Below, one piece after another: positions 7,205 through 18,900 of a stretch of DNA of 43,704 bases (positions are counted from its first letter, which is position 1; the number at the start of each line of letters is the position of its first letter). The notes beneath the pieces are model-generated. The model saw only the letters and a list, made by a program, of their open reading frames with translations. It had not been told where the DNA came from and ran no database searches. Source of the stretch: Akkermansia muciniphila (lineage in GTDB: Bacteria; Verrucomicrobiota; Verrucomicrobiia; Verrucomicrobiales; V1-33); assembly GCA_943333275.1 (NCBI GenBank), contig CALQSQ010000045.1:1-43704 (forward strand), written 5' to 3'. A program made the translations under genes and the position numbers.

Positions 7205-9691
7205 CTAGACTTTCTGCCAGGCAGGTTCGAGGCCGGAGGGTTTGTTGAGATAGGGAAGCCAGGCCAGGCCAAATACCCGAACGACGATGTTCTTTTTGAG
7301 TGGGCGGATACTGGTGGTCGTGAATTCAAGGGAGGCGGGATCGCACTGCTTTTTCATGGCGTCGATCTGTTCCTGGGCCTCGGCATTGAGGTCGGCAATC
7401 TCCTGCTCGATTTCCTCGAGCTTGGATTCAGCGGACTTGACGTCGCCCGTTTCCTTCCAGGCCTTGCTGGCGCCGCGGGCGGAACGAGCGCCCCCGGTGA
7501 TGGTGGAGGAGGAGGTTTTTCTTCCAAAAAGCACGCCGAGGATGGTCTGGCCAATGCTGACGGCAGTGCTGACCTTGGCCGCACGGGCCTCGGCCTGTTG
7601 TTTGGCGACGGCGGCCTGGGCACGCTGATGGTTGTCATCAAGCGCCGCAATTTTTGCACCGTATTTTTGTCGGATGGTATCGAGCTTGGCATCGCGCACC
7701 TCCCTGAGGCGCTGCGTGAGCCGGGCGCGGAAATCATCCTCGGTCTCCCCCGCCTTGCTGTAGGCATCGAGCAGGGCGGAATAATAAATATCCAGCGTCT
7801 CACGCTCCGCGGCCCAGGTGAGGAATCCATCCCGTGCGGCGGTGAATGTCTTGGATTGGCGGGCAAAATCCGGTAGGTCACCCCACTTTACATCGCCATC
7901 CTGGGGTTTGCGGGACAGGTTTTCCGGATCCATTTCGACGCGTATGCCCTTCTCGGGATCAATCGTGATCATGTCATCGGAAAGCTTGTTAACGAGGATG
8001 ACCTTGCGTTTCACAAAGATGTCGCGGCCTGCATCGTTGAAGGAAATCTCGGCGGCGCGCATAGCGGCCGGGATATAAGTAATGGGGGATCCTCCGGCAT
8101 CCTGATGCGGGGGAAAGAAAAATTGATCGATGGTTGAGGGGATTGAGGGACGGCCGTCCTGGGCGGGCGCGGAATCAGCGGCAGCCTCTGGTGCGCCCTT
8201 CGCCGCCGGGGCGCTTTTGCTCCTGGCGGCATTCGTTTTGGAACCGGCTGGTGCGGCGTAATCCTTGCGCTGCGGATCCATGAGCAGCTTGATTTGATTG
8301 CGCGTGAGCGGTCCGCGCAGGTAGGTCATGCACCAGCGGACCTGGAAGACCACGGGGTGATCCTCATGGGTGTTATTCATGAGGAAAATGCGGTTTCCCA
8401 ACCCCGCCAAAAGAGTGTCAATATCTCCGCGACTGAACGACGCGCTCTGCGAACTGGCGGCACCCTCCAGGCCATCGAGCACACGGGCCTTGTCACGCTC
8501 TGTTTGCAATCGTCCCAGGAACCATGTTCCTATGTTGGAAAGCGCTTTGTAATCAAGATCGACCGGATTCTGCGTGGCCAGCAACATCCCCACGCCAAAG
8601 GCCCGGGCCTGCTTGAGCAGGAGCATGAGCGGCTTCTTGGAGGGCGGATTCTGCGTAGGCGGCAGGTAGCCATAAATTTCATCCATGTAAACGAGCGCCC
8701 GCAGACTGGTGGTCCCCGACTGGGAGCGCATCCATCCCACCGTTTGATTCAGGAGGAGCGAAACAAAGAACATCCGCTCGTTGTCGCTCAGATGCGCGAG
8801 GCTGTAGATGGCAATCTGCGGCTTGCTCTTCGGACCATAGAGCATGTTCTTAATGTTGAGTGGCTCACCCGTCAGCCAGGTGGCGAAGCCCGGGCTGGCG
8901 AGCAGACTGTTGATCTGCATGGCGAGTTCGTTGCGCTTCTTGGGGGCGTAAAAATCATCCACCGCGATGACGCCGATGGTGGCGAAAGGAGGCTTCTGAA
9001 CGTATTCAATGATGGATGCGAGATCGAGATTCTCGTTCGCGTGCCAGCAATGGTTCAGAATATTCGAAAGCAGAATGTGTTCCGGGCTCTTGATGGGATC
9101 GGCAGTGATGCCAACCAGGCCGAGGATGCTGCTGACGGTGCTTTCCACTCGATCGCCGAGCAGTTCGGCGTCATCGATCACTTCGAATTCGGGAACGGCC
9201 ATGGAGGTGAGGATACTCACCGGAATCCCGGCATTGCTGCCCGGGGTGTAAACGGTGATGTCCACCTTTTCCCGCAGTTGTTTGATGCGGTCCCCGCTTT
9301 GTCCCCAGTCGGCCAGTCCCTTCGTCCACATGGTTGCCTGCGCAGCGGCGAATTCATCCGGCGACACACCTTTCTTGGCCGCATCCTCCTCATTGATCCA
9401 CGGGCGGAATTCAGCAGGCGAAAGATTTGGGAAGGTCAGACAGAAATTGGCGATGTCGCCCTTGGGATCGATCACAATGGCCGGAATCCCGTCCATGGCA
9501 GCTTCCTCCAACAGCGTCAGGCACAAGCCCGTCTTTCCGGATCCGGTCATCCCAAGCACCACCCCATGCGTCACCAGATCCTTGGAGTCATACATCACCA
9601 ACTTATCCAGCATGGTCTTTTGCTTCTGATCGTATTCCCTTCCGAGATAGAAGCTGCCTAGTTTTTCGTAATCACCGGGGTTGATTTGCAT
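7205..9691 (-). CDS. HerA/DUF87-type P-loop ATPase
   Basis: An 828-residue cytoplasmic ATPase of the HerA/FtsK superfamily. The Walker A motif GMTGSGKT is at 47-54, and IPAIVIDPKGDIANF follows shortly after. Walker B lies at about 331-345 (ALVYMDEIYGYLPP), followed by a sensor-type segment (GVGMLLATQNPVDLDYKALSNIG). An arginine-containing region (LQTERDKARVLDGLEG) follows. The C-terminal third is different: a low-complexity Ala/Ser/Pro linker (about 480-520), a conserved beta-rich segment, then Ala/Glu/Lys-rich coiled coil (about 640-790). Related bacterial proteins are DNA-translocase-like helicases or stand-alone ATPases of unknown role. No NurA nuclease or SIR2 partner is adjacent. A sigma70-like promoter precedes it. 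Confidence 0.85.
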   Translation of the reverse strand: MQINPGDYEKLGSFYLGREYDQKQKTMLDKLVMYDSKDLVTHGVVLGMTGSGKTGLCLTLLEEAAMDGIPAIVIDPKGDIANFCLTFPNLSPAEFRPWINEEDAAKKGVSPDEFAAAQATMWTKGLADWGQSGDRIKQLREKVDITVYTPGSNAGIPVSILTSMAVPEFEVIDDAELLGDRVESTVSSILGLVGITADPIKSPEHILLSNILNHCWHANENLDLASIIEYVQKPPFATIGVIAVDDFYAPKKRNELAMQINSLLASPGFATWLTGEPLNIKNMLYGPKSKPQIAIYSLAHLSDNERMFFVSLLLNQTVGWMRSQSGTTSLRALVYMDEIYGYLPPTQNPPSKKPLMLLLKQARAFGVGMLLATQNPVDLDYKALSNIGTWFLGRLQTERDKARVLDGLEGAASSQSASFSRGDIDTLLAGLGNRIFLMNNTHEDHPVVFQVRWCMTYLRGPLTRNQIKLLMDPQRKDYAAPAGSKTNAARSKSAPAAKGAPEAAADSAPAQDGRPSIPSTIDQFFFPPHQDAGGSPITYIPAAMRAAEISFNDAGRDIFVKRKVILVNKLSDDMITIDPEKGIRVEMDPENLSRKPQDGDVKWGDLPDFARQSKTFTAARDGFLTWAAERETLDIYYSALLDAYSKAGETEDDFRARLTQRLREVRDAKLDTIRQKYGAKIAALDDNHQRAQAAVAKQQAEARAAKVSTAVSIGQTILGVLFGRKTSSSTITGGARSARGASKAWKETGDVKSAESKLEEIEQEIADLNAEAQEQIDAMKKQCDPASLEFTTTSIRPLKKNIVVRVFGLAWLPYLNKPSGLEPAWQKV

Positions 9692-9729
9692 GTTGAAGTG
9701 GGAGGATGACGCGTTAGATGGAGTGTCAG

Positions 9730-9758
9730 ATCATCCAATTGTCCCAGGCACGTGTCAA
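9730..9758 (-). promoter_or_regulatory. Sigma70-like promoter of the HerA-like gene
   Basis: On the minus strand a perfect -35 hexamer TTGACA (9753-9758) is followed after exactly 17 bp by GATGAT (9730-9735), matching the -10 consensus at four of six positions. It would place the transcription start about 32 bases before the ATG at 9691, in an otherwise gene-free 243-bp gap. The gap holds no other recognisable feature apart from a weak 4-bp-stem hairpin near 9917-9929. Confidence 0.55.
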
Positions 9759-9934
9759 GGTGCACGGGTGGCTGTTTGGAACTTCCGGTGCCGATTCAAT
9801 CGTCTCCCAACCTGTGATTCAAGGGAAGGATGTGGATACGTTTGAATTTAGCAACGCGTCAGACATACCGCCCATCTATTGAAAACTGGTGATGTTCGAA
9901 CGGATGCGACATTGGGCCAGTCAGCCTGGATCGC

Positions 9935-12900
9935 TCACGGGGCTATCTTTACGCGCATGAAAATACGGCCAACGGGAGTAGGTGGGAAAGCGCTGGCGGC
10001 GATGGTCTTTGCAGAACCAAGGTCGGCACGAACGGTTTCACCAACGTTGATCCCGAACCATTGAATGAGGTCCAGCGACCATTGGATGTGCACAAATTCG
10101 GCAGGGAAATTGTCATCTATTTGATACAGCAGGGTAATGATTGGGGGACTGGCCTCAACGCCGATCAGGCCCGGAGGATTCGGAACATTCGGATTGGTTC
10201 CCATCATCATTTCAACGAGATTGGAATAAGGGTCACCATCAGGATTGGCATTGCAGCCCCAGAGGGTGGATTCAAGTGCTGGATTCAGCAATACCCAGGG
10301 CGGAAAATGATCCTGCTGCCATTCTTCAATGAGGATCGCCAGTTGCCGCGAAGGATCGACAGCCACCGAAATGGTGAACACATTAGAAGCCACGCTTGCA
10401 CCACTCTGATCCGTTGCCGTCACGATCAGGTGCAGCGGGTGGTAGTTGGTGGGTGTAGGGGTTCCGGAGAAAGTGGCGGTTGCCGCAGTGAATTGGAGCC
10501 AGGAAGTGGGGGGAATCGGACTTCCGTCGTCGAGTTTTGCGGAGTAGGTGAAGACATCCGCGTAATCAGCATCATTGAAGGTGGCCGGAGGAATGACAAA
10601 CGTAAATAGTGCGTTCTCAGGAGCCACCTGATCTGCGATATTTTGAATCAAAGTCGGGGCATTGTTGAATTTGAAATCATAGACATAAGCGGCTCCTCCC
10701 TGCACGGCATTGGAGGGGTTCACACTGTCGGTAAAGGCCCCGATGGCGGCTGTGAAGCGGTCAATGGCACACGAGAGACCAAACTGATCGATGGCCGCGG
10801 GAAGGGCGGGTTGGAACTGGTCAAGCACCCCCCAGTTTTCAGCCCCACCCAGTTCGCGACGGAAGGCACGCACGAAGCCCGAATTACTCACGGGGTTGAT
10901 GCCATTCAGTTGCTTCGGGGCGCCGACAAGAATGATGTCCCCATCAATCCCCACAGAACGGCCAAAGAGGTCGCCTTCAAGGAGAGGCGGGGCCGACAGA
11001 CGCTTGGAGAGACCCCAGTTTCCTGCGCCGGGAAGATTACGTTCATAGACAAACGCCGCACCGGTGTGGATCGCGGCTCCCTGATCCACCTGGCAGGCAC
11101 CCACGACCAGCGTATTGCCCGAGAGATCGAGGCCACAGCCGAACCAGTCATCCTCACTGGCTGATGGATCCGAGAAGTTTTGGACCTTCTTCGTCTGGAC
11201 ATAGGCTCCCGCGACATTGGGACGATCAAAAATATAGACGGCTCCAAAATGCAAATTGCCTGGGGTCAACGCGCGGTTGGCTCCGATGGCTCCAATGGCG
11301 AGTGTGTTGCCATCCATTGCCAGAGTGATGCCGAAGTTGTCCTGCTGGATTCCGTCAATGGGCCCGGCGACGGGCAGCAGACGCTCTTTGTAGCCCCACT
11401 GATCCACTCCACCCAGATCTTTTTCATAGACGAACACGGCACCCGAATCGGCACCGGGCTTGTTGGCGTAGGGAGAACCAACCACGAGGGTATTTCCCTT
11501 CAAGGCCACCGCCTTGCCGAAGCCATCGCCAGCCACGCGGTCTCCCACCGGTGCACGAAGTTTGATGACCTGATTCCACAACTGGCTATTCAGCGCATCG
11601 CGATTGAAAACATACACGGCACCCGAATCAAAGATCCCGCCCGCGTCCTGCGACGGAGCTGAGATGGCCATGAGATCGCCATCGACGGCAACAGAATCGC
11701 CGAACAAATCTCCGGCCAAAAGATCGGAGGGGGCGAGTCGCATGACCTGTCCCCAGCCGCCTGATCCTCCGACATTACGCTCATACACGTAGGCAGCCCC
11801 CGCGTCCGCGAAAGTTACATCCCGTGACGCGGAGCCCACGACCAGCGTATCCCCGCTGATGTCCACGTCTGCGCCAAATTTGGCAGCCAGCTGGCTGGCG
11901 TCCGCATTACCGGTGGTAGTTGGCAGAAGTTTTTTGGCGAAAGGATCCTGCACGATCACTGAGGTCAGGGCATCGACCACAGGTGGTGCAAATCCATCGT
12001 TGACCGAAATCGTGAATGTTGAGGTTTCGGGATTACCGGGAGTAACCCTGTTTCCCGGCGTGGAATTGAAGATCAGACCGCGCAGGGCATCGCTGACCTG
12101 AGCTGCGGTGCCGGTCTTGGTATAGGTGCCGGCGGGCGATTGGACGAAACCACCGAGATTTGTCAGATTTCCCCTGATGGCGTTGTCGATAACCACGGTG
12201 ACGGTGAGGGGTTGGACGAGGAGATTATCGACATCCGTAATGTTCACGCCACCGAAGGGCTCAATGGATGATTGTTCGTAAACACGCTGCCCGGCAACAG
12301 TGCCGGTGATGATCGGAGCGTCGTTTACGGCGGTAACGTTCAACGTCGTGTTGGCATCAATGACAGGCACGATCACAAAAGGATCCCTGAGGCTCACGCT
12401 GAAGACGGTCGGTTCCGTCAGTTCCGCCGTGATGCGATTTTCCACGGGACGATAAACCAATGCACGAATTGCTTCGGTGGCCTGCCCTCCATTTCCGATA
12501 AATTCGTAAAGCCCTGGTGACACCAGGTTGAACGGACCATCCAGAATCCCGTTCGCAGCCGGGAAGCTGATGCGCACCGTGATGATCTCATTGAGTTGGT
12601 CGTCCACGTCGCGGATCGTCACCCCGGCAAACGGATGCGTGACTTGCTTGTCAGTCATGGGGGAAACCATGGCACCAAGCATTACCGGCGGATCATTCAC
12701 CCCCGTAACCACCACCGTGAGCAGAGCCGCGCTGCGATCCGAGCCCCGTTTCTCCACGTCCACAGTCACGAGGCCGGGGAAATAACATCCACTGTCGTCT
12801 GCGGCCCAGTAGGTCAGCGTCGCGAGACCAAAGAATCCGAAGGTCGGTGTGAACCGCACCTTGCCACCCGTCACCCAGGCGGTGCCTGCGGAGGGAGGAG

Positions 12901-15900
12901 ACACCAGGATGGCGCGATTGCTGGCCAGCGTAAAGTCTGCGGCTGAAGGCACCGGGAGAGCGGGGAATTCATCGCGAAGAATGCCGTCATTCGCCATAAC
13001 ATCGAGATCATTGTTGGTGCTGTCGCTCAAAACGGCAAACTGGTCATCGCTGACACTGACATCCCCCACCCTGACGATGATTTCACCAGACCCGGAGCCA
13101 CCCAGTCCATCGGAGACCGTGTAGGTAAAGCGCTCCGTGCCAGTGAAGCCGGGCAGTGGAGTATAGAGAATCAGATCGCCACTGAGGGCGGCGACGCCCC
13201 CTCCCGGACTCTGACGCAACTCGAGCGGATACGCATCCTCAAGAAGCAGTCGATTCAGAACGATCAATTGTTCCCCCGTTGGGTTTGCAGCGAGCAGATC
13301 CGATGTCTGTGGACGCAGGGTGATACCAGCGAATCTCGGTGCGTTGTAGATGGAGGGACCGGCGGCCGCGGCATTTAATTCCTGCACCAGGGCAATCTGT
13401 TTCAGCGCAGCAGCTGCGGATACATTGGCCAGCAGTGTTTTGGTGGAGGGAGCAAAACCGCTCCAAACGAAAAGTGACACTGGATCGGAGTGATCCACCA
13501 GCTTTTGAACAAATCCCGGAACGTCCAGTAAATCGGCTGCGAGAAATGGCGAGCAAACATTGCTGGTCGGAGTTGTCACGCTGGTGATCGTCCATCCGGC
13601 TGCCGTCGCAGGTCGGATATTGTCATTGGCCAGCACATTAAGGGACACCTCCGCGGAACCCGATTTGACGGTGAAAAAATCATCGTTCGTGTCAATGTCG
13701 CGCGCACCAATGCGATCCAACACCTGAATAGTGACCAAAGCCTGATCCCGACGGGCGGTGCCATCGGAAATCTCGTAGGTGAAGGTTTCGTTGTAGGGAT
13801 AGGTGGTGTTCAGCGGATTGGGTGTGTAGTGGAGGCTGCGGAGATCCTCGCCGATCACCAGCTGTCCCCGATTCACCGGGTTGGTCCCGTTGCCAGGGTC
13901 ATTCGTCGTCGCAGTGATTGTCAGCACCTGTCCGCCATCGGGAATGACGAGATCATTTCCAAGTGCCGTGAAAAGATTGCTGCTGCTGCCACGGAAGACC
14001 GTATAAAAATCCGCCCCAGCTGCCAGTTCACCAGTGGACGAACGCACAACGACACGGGCGGTATCTGTGGCCAAACCATCTGTGACGATGTAAGTGAAGG
14101 ATTCCACCCCATCGAACCCGGAGGCAGGGGCGTAGATGAGGCGATCTCCCGCTGGACTGATCGTCACGGTGCCGCCATGGTCAGGTGCATCCGGTCCGGT
14201 GCCAATTCCGATAATGGACATGGTGCCTCCGCCTGGTTTAAAGAGCACGTCATTGGCGAGAACCAGCATTTCGTTACCTGTGCTCTCCGTCTGCACGGTG
14301 AAGTAATCGGCGTTGGCCCGCAACCCCTGCTGGGCGATCACCACGGTTACGGTGCCATTCGCCTGGTGGCCCGAGGCGGTGTCTTCAATGACATAGGCGA
14401 AGATTTGCTGGCCCGATTGCGATACTGCCGGATTGAAACTGAGGCCTGCACCCGCTGGCAACACGCTCATGACCCCCAAGGCGGGATTTGTGGGCGAGAC
14501 AGAGATGACGCGGAGTGTTGCGGAAGGCCCCTGCAACACACCATCATTTTCCAAGACCATCAGATTCGTGGACCCGTCATCGGTTATCTTGGCGGGATCA
14601 TCGAAAAGCACCGTGTAGAAATCCGGATTGGTAGTCAGATAGCCGACGTCAACGGAGACCTGTGCCGTGTTGGTCCCTCCGAGTCCGTCCTGTGCCGTGT
14701 AGTTGAAATTTACCTTCCCCACAAATCCCACAGGAGGCGAGTAGAACAGCGCGCTGCCATCAACAGCGATTGTAACGGTGCCTATGGCTGGCGCACTGTG
14801 ATTAATGATAGTGAGGGCGTCGCCGGTTCCCGGCAGGACGTTGTCATTAGCCAGAACATTGAGCACATTGTTGATCGTGCCGGAGGGCACGCTGAACGAA
14901 TCATCCCGCAGGGGCAGCGTATTGGTACGATCGACGACCCGGACCGTAACTTGAGCGGTGGCCCTGGCACTGCCGCCGGCGGAGAGTTCGTAGGTGAACG
15001 TTTCAGTGTATGGGGCTCCAGGACCACCGGGCGTGTAGCGGATGCGGTTCCCTTCTTTTACAGCTGTTCCACCGTGATTTGTTGCGGAGACATTGGATAT
15101 GCTCAAGACCGCTCCGGTGGCAGGAATCAGGTCATCATTGGCAAGAACTTCCAACAACGGGGACTGGCCAACGGCAGCAGTGAAGGAATCTGCGTTTGCC
15201 TGCAGGTTTCCATTGAGTTGCATGATTGTCACCCGAGCAGTGACCAGCGCGCTGTCGCGATTACCCAACTCGTCCTCCACAGTGTAAGTAAACACTTCGT
15301 CGCCTACGAACGCGATTTGCGGGGTGTAAATCAAGGAGGTCGTTCCGTTTTGTGCCACAGCCCCCCCATGATTGGGCGTTCCAACGCTGACGATTTTCAA
15401 GGCACCCCCAACGCTATTCAAGTTGATGTCGTTGGTCAGCACCTTGAGTTCGATGCTGCCCCGATCCACCTCAATCCGATACAGGTCATCATTAGCGAAG
15501 ATCATGCTGCCATCCATCATCGTGTAGGTATAGCTGTCAGTATAGGTCTGACCCTGTGCCAAACCATCCAGCGTGAAGGCAGGCGTGTGGCTGGGACTCG
15601 GACCCACGAAGCTGAACACTGAACCGCGGGGATCGTAGGTCAGGGTGCTGCGAATGGACAGCCAACTGCCCGCTGCCTGGGCGGCGCCGTTGGAGTTGAA
15701 GGCGACAGGAATGGAAAATGAATCCGCATCGGCGTTAAAGATGGGGAACTGACCATTGAAAGGAACATAGCCAGCACCCCCGATCACCACTTCCTCGCCC
15801 GACTTCAACCCATGCGCCGGAGAAATCACCCTAGTGCTTCCAGGCGTGCCCACAATACTGGCAAAGCTCGCAATATTCCCCGAAGCCGGAGCAATGAATG

Positions 15901-18900
15901 CATCCAGATCCGTGCCGAAGACCGTCGTGCCTTGATTTGAGACAGGCAGGAGCATTTTCTTGTTGTCGGGGAGACGTGTATTCTGATCGATATCAGTATC
16001 ATTCAGCAACACTCCAGGCGCACCGAGGGTCAGCAACTGATCCTCGGGTATGGTGACGGTTTCAGGCGCTGCAACGGGAGTATCATTTACACCCGTGACC
16101 ACCACTGCGACAAGGGAAGGAATGCCAATGGTTCCGTCGAAAATAGTAATGTTGAAGGTGTCGACAATCGATTCCTCCCTCGCCAGGGATTGGATGCGGG
16201 CTGCAGTCCGGGGATCGTAGGTCAGGGTTGATCCATCCACGCTCAGGCTGAGAGTGGCGCCTTCGCGACTGATGAGTTGCCCCGCCAGAAGTTGGACGTG
16301 CAGAATATCAGCGAAAGCCAGGTGAGTCTTATCCACATCGAAATCGTTTGAAAGGAGCAGTGAGGAAGGAATCATTAGCGCAGAGTCCTCGTTGGTAGCG
16401 CAGAGGTCGCTCAGCACCACCGTGGCACCATTATAGGTGAAGGTTACATCCTTCTTGCCATTGCCAGCTGCAGCAGGAAGTTGGTATTGGACCTGGCCGG
16501 AACCGAGAACGGTCCCCGGGTCCGTGAAGCCGGGCAGATCCTGCAAATTCACAAGACTGGGTGGATCATTTCCCGGAACGGGCGAGTCATTGATTCCGGT
16601 GACGGTAACAGAAATCTTCGCCAGTGATACCGCCGCGTGGCTGTCCTCCACCGCATAATAAAAACTGTCCGTGGCATCCACCTCATCCTTTGCAAGACCA
16701 TTGAGGTAGGTCGATACACGAGGATTGTAAACGACGTTGGTCTGGGCCCGGTTGGCTCTGATTTCGAGTTTAACCTCCGCGCCCCGGAAGCTGGTGGTGG
16801 CAAGCCGGGTGTCATTATTTAGGATGCCCCACAGACCTTTGGTGGCGGCGTTGTCCACAAAGGAGACTGGAATGGTGAAGGTGTTGGCATCAATTACGGT
16901 GGCCGTCTGGTATCCGTTGTAGGAAGGATGCCCCCCATAGCCGGATATCAGAACGGTCATTCCAGAGGTCAGACCATGATTGACGGACGTTACTGTCACG
17001 GGGCTGGCTCCAGTCACTCCTGTGTAATTTGCGACGGGGTAAGCCTGGGTCACGCCCACAACCTTCAAATGTTTGTAGGTTCCATTGAAGGCCTGGTTAT
17101 CGTCGTCATCAGGGTCCGTGTCATTGGGCAACAAAGCCACCGGGGAAATGGAGCGGGGCAGGGGATACGAGGCATCCGTGTCTAATGCGACCCCGCTGAG
17201 AGTCAGGTCCTGATCTCCAAAGATGCGCAGCACTGTATCTTCGTTGGTGGCGACGGCGTTGGGGTTGGCAGTTGGGGCGTCATTCGCGCCGAGAATGGTG
17301 ATGGTCACCGCTTTTTCAGATGCCAGGGTCGGCGTCCGGGTTCCGGCTGTTTTCCATGATCCACGCAGACCCGCGCCAGGGTCGCCCGAGAAAATCACGG
17401 GGATCGTGAAGGAATCCAAATCGACAGTGGTGACATTGTAGGTGCCGTTGTAGTTCGAGTTTTGCGACCCGGAAATAATAATGGATTGGAGATTCGCCAA
17501 CCGATGAGCAGGTGAAACAATCTTTGTGTTGACACCATCAGCCGTATAACCATTGATCGGTCCGGTGCCGATATCCACAATGGTGTAGAAGAAAGTGTCG
17601 AAGGCGTGGGCTCCCGCGGAAAGGTGGTTGAGGGCAGTGCGTGGATCGTAAGTGATTCCCGTTCCTCGCATGGGAAGTCCGGCGGGTTCGACCTGGAGAG
17701 AAGCACCCAGTTGGGAGAGAATTGAAGCATCATTGCCACCGGAACCCGCCACGGTTCCTACATCGATTACAAAGAGTTGATCAAGACCGTCAGCATCCAG
17801 ATCGTTGTTCAATACGGCCAGTAAGGACCAGTTATCCTCGTTGATCAGGTAGTCATCGGTGACGGCAAGTGGATTTGAATTGGGTTGGCCGAAAGGAGTA
17901 TTGGCATTGTCCTTTCCAGGGGAAATGGGACCGTGTGGACCGGTGATCGGTGGAGAGTTTTCCAGATAGGTGATCTCGACGCCCTGGGTTGGTGGGCCGA
18001 TCGCCAGACTGCTTGGAATGTAGGCGGATCCGCCAAACTGTGGAACCAGAGACAGTGAATTTAACGGCTGGAACGACAAGTTGCCGGAGGGCGCAAGCGG
18101 ATTCACAAAGACGTTTCCATAAGAAACGCTGAGATACACCTGACCAACCGGTGTTCGCAATTCGATCCTGCCATAAGTCTTCAACGCGAGCGGAATCACG
18201 GAAGGCGAGCGCTCAACCGTTCCGTTGCTGTCAATGGCCGCGGCGTCATCCGTCACGATGATGCCGAAACCCGGTTGAATTGTGTCCGAAGAGAAAACAT
18301 GTCGTCTCGTTCCATCCACCCATATTTCATAATTCAACAGACCGAACGCAGTGGAGTTACGGGGAACGAAAAATTCGAGGAAGGAATTGCCGGGCAGAGG
18401 GAGCGTCTCATCAGGGTAAATTTCATTCAGAACAATCTGTTTCGTAGTGGCCTCCTCAACCGCCCCCGCATCCGGAGAATCCTCCCTGAGAACGCCGCGC
18501 TGGTCCGAAGCAGGGAGGCCTGTCAGGGAAACGCCAGGGCAAATATTCCTGGCTGAACTACCCAAGCCGAGGGCATACGTAGCGGTAGGGCCGACGGATA
18601 CAGTAAGGGACTGCAACAGGGGGTCTGTTCCAGGCTTGTCCGTGGTCTGATTTAACAACTTTGTGAGTTGGGGGATACCCCCTTGGATAAGGTAGGTGCT
18701 CGTGGTGTCGGTGGAAACATTGCACCCGTTTGACAGGATTGCTCCTCCTCCCGAGACGAAAAGATTGCGGCTCGTGGTCAGGCCGACCACAGAATCTGCG
18801 AAAATCGAGCTTTCCAAGACGACACGGGAGTTGAAGACATTGGAGTGAATGCAGGAACCTTTCTGACTCGCATCCACATTCTCAGCAAAGGTGCAGAATC

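Noticed and set aside
9917..9929. CCAG-GCTGA-CTGG hairpin (minus strand) after the giant gene
   Set aside because: Four-bp stem and no T-run; not convincing as the operon terminator.
13829..15622. Long plus-strand open frame (597 codons) opposite the giant gene
   Set aside because: Antisense shadow of the tandem-95 repeat region; the minus-strand frame has clear domain matches and this one has none.
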